DNA of 5,430 nucleotides. Origin: JBBRSC01 sp038245795 (GTDB lineage: Bacteria; Actinomycetota; Acidimicrobiia; Acidimicrobiales; Microtrichaceae). The stretch spans positions 1 to 5,430 of the forward strand of contig JBBRSC010000229.1 in the NCBI GenBank assembly GCA_038245795.1, given 5' to 3'. Position numbers and translations under genes: made by a program. The notes beneath the pieces were generated by a model. The model saw only the letters and a list, made by a program, of their open reading frames with translations. It did no database searches and was not told the origin of the DNA. This document shows positions 4,263-5,430 of this stretch, piece by piece (the first letter of the stretch is position 1; each line of letters starts with the position of its first letter).

Positions 4263-5430
4263 TCACCTGTTGCTCGAGCCGCTGTTCGCGCTGAGCGACC
4301 CGAGCTGGCCGGTGAGCCACGAGCTCTGGTTCTTGAGGTTCCCGAGGGTGACCTCGAGCGCCGCGTACGTCTTGCGGAGGGTGGCTTCACGTTGGACGAG
4401 CCGACGGTCATACGACGCGATCGACGCGTCGAGCTGATCCATGCGTGTCTGACGGTTGGCCTCGGCGATGGCGAGCGAGCCTCTGTTCGACGCCGTCGCC
4501 GCGGAGATGGCCACCGAGAGGCGCTGGGCAATGCCCGGCTCGTAGCTGATCGTGCCCACTGCACCCAGTGAGGTGCCGTCAGTCTGGACGGACAGGCCCC
4601 CGAACGTCGGCTGGGTCGCCGCGGCGGTCAGGACCGACCCGGTGGCGGTCGCCGCGACCCCGTCAATGGTGCCGACGGCGTCAGTACCGAGGGCGCTGGC
4701 GAACACGGCGCCGTCCCACGCCACCTCGAAGCTGCCTCCCGATCCGACGTTGCGTGAGGTGACAGCCAATCCCCCGCCCGCAGCGGTCACGTCGATGCCG
4801 AGCCCCGCGGTGTTGATCGCCGTCTGCAATCCGATCAGCGCGGTGGCAGCGGTGTCCAGGGGGGTCACGGCATACGTCGCAACGCGCGTCCCGATCCTCA
4901 CGCTGACCGGTCCCGGGACGGCGAGCGGCCAGGTCCCAACCAGGCCAGTGGATGTGCCCTTGGTCGCACTCGCGGTCACCGCCACGGCCGCTGTTCCCGT
5001 GCGGGTGACGTCGGTGGCGCCGGCGAATTTCACCGTCCCGGTCACCGTCGCCCCTTGGACGAACAGTCGCTGCACGCCGGCCGGATCCCGGGTGAACGCA
5101 TCGAGGAACTTCTGCTGGTCGAAGGTCGCCATCCCCTTGGCGTCGAGCGTGACGCCCGCCAACCCAGGGGAGTTCAAACTCGATTGGCCAACGGCATCAG
5201 CCAACGCACGGGTCAGCGCTGACGAGAGTTGGCGCACTGAGGGGTCGCCGTTGAGTGATGCCGCCGTTTTGGTCTTGGGGTCGTAGGCGGTCTTGGCTTT
5301 GATGTCCGCCAGCGCGCCGTTGACGGCATCAACCAACTTCCCGACCTTGTCAGCGAGCGCTGCAGCATCGGCGGAGACGTCGATCGAGACAACGGTTGCT
5401 GACGGTTGACGGGCCACCACGGTCACACCC
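4263..5430 (-). CDS. fliD: Flagellar filament cap protein FliD, C-terminal part (N-terminus beyond window end)
   Basis: FliD (HAP2) forms the cap at the filament tip and inserts flagellin subunits as they arrive. The visible part covers about 388 codons and is open through position 5430, so the N-terminus lies outside; the GTG at 5426 is an internal valine, not a start. Counting from that valine, residues 11-120 match the FliD C-terminal domain: a VDAVNGALADIKAKTAYDP segment, LNGDPSVRQLSSAL (58-71), GVTLDAKGMATFDQQKF (91-107) and DPAGVQRLF (114-122). The end also fits, with a long coiled-coil helix (about 315-377) closing with LGNLKNQSSWLTGQL (361-375). Between them, residues about 125-296 form a Gly/Ala/Thr/Val-rich insertion; its middle (about 175-236) resembles a flagellin hook IN-type motif (LQTAINTAGLG, then LAVTSRNVGSGGSFEV). 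The gene ends 23 bases before fliS, as in many fliD-fliS pairs. Confidence 0.94.
   Translation of the reverse strand, partial: GVTVVARQPSATVVSIDVSADAAALADKVGKLVDAVNGALADIKAKTAYDPKTKTAASLNGDPSVRQLSSALTRALADAVGQSSLNSPGLAGVTLDAKGMATFDQQKFLDAFTRDPAGVQRLFVQGATVTGTVKFAGATDVTRTGTAAVAVTASATKGTSTGLVGTWPLAVPGPVSVRIGTRVATYAVTPLDTAATALIGLQTAINTAGLGIDVTAAGGGLAVTSRNVGSGGSFEVAWDGAVFASALGTDAVGTIDGVAATATGSVLTAAATQPTFGGLSVQTDGTSLGAVGTISYEPGIAQRLSVAISAATASNRGSLAIAEANRQTRMDQLDASIASYDRRLVQREATLRKTYAALEVTLGNLKNQSSWLTGQLGSLSANSGSSNR

Noticed and set aside
3664..4437. Plus-strand open frame of 257 codons opposite fliS and its neighbours
   Set aside because: It spans parts of three genes on the other strand, is rich in Arg and Ser as expected of shadow frames, and has no family pattern.
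4552..5286. Long open frame of 244 codons on the plus strand opposite fliD
   Set aside because: It is the antisense shadow of a high-GC gene: composition is Pro/Ala/Val/Thr-rich with no domain pattern, and the minus strand carries clear FliD motifs.

Overview
The window is one strand of a bacterial flagellar operon. Every gene reads on the minus strand, so transcription runs from high to low coordinates. The order is fliD (C-terminal part), fliS, a small unrecognised gene, flgB, flgC, fliE, fliF and fliG (N-terminal and middle part). High GC content, GTG starts and this gene order point to a motile member of the Actinomycetota. The exact lineage cannot be fixed from the sequence; an Acidimicrobiia-like or Nocardioides-like origin is only a guess.

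Layout. From 5430 to 4263 lies the filament cap protein FliD, which enters from outside the window and carries an unusually large beta-rich insertion in its C-terminal half. After a 23-base gap comes the flagellin export chaperone FliS (4239-3781), with a short N-terminal tail built partly from a 15-base tandem repeat. A 104-residue protein with no recognised name (3784-3470) overlaps fliS by four bases; its position and helical makeup suggest a small flagellar chaperone of FliT/FlgN type. Next is the only real gap of the window, 111 bases (3469-3359), which holds two adjacent hairpins that each present GGA in the loop. The rod and basal-body block follows with almost no spacing: flgB (3358-3017), flgC (3014-2619), fliE (2616-2293), fliF (2293-635) and fliG (638 to beyond position 1). 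Junctions in this block are 2-base gaps or 1- to 4-base overlaps, which implies translational coupling.

How the genes work together. FliF forms the membrane MS ring, FliE joins it to the rod, and FlgB and FlgC are proximal rod subunits. FliG docks on the cytoplasmic tail of FliF and forms the upper part of the C ring, where torque is generated. FliS escorts flagellin to the export gate and FliD caps the growing filament. The window thus links late filament genes to early basal-body genes in one transcription direction.

Nothing here supports a wholly new system. The points most worth a second look are the paired GGA hairpins before flgB (possible CsrA-type control), the FliD insertion, the small unnamed gene, and a changed EHPQ motif in FliG.
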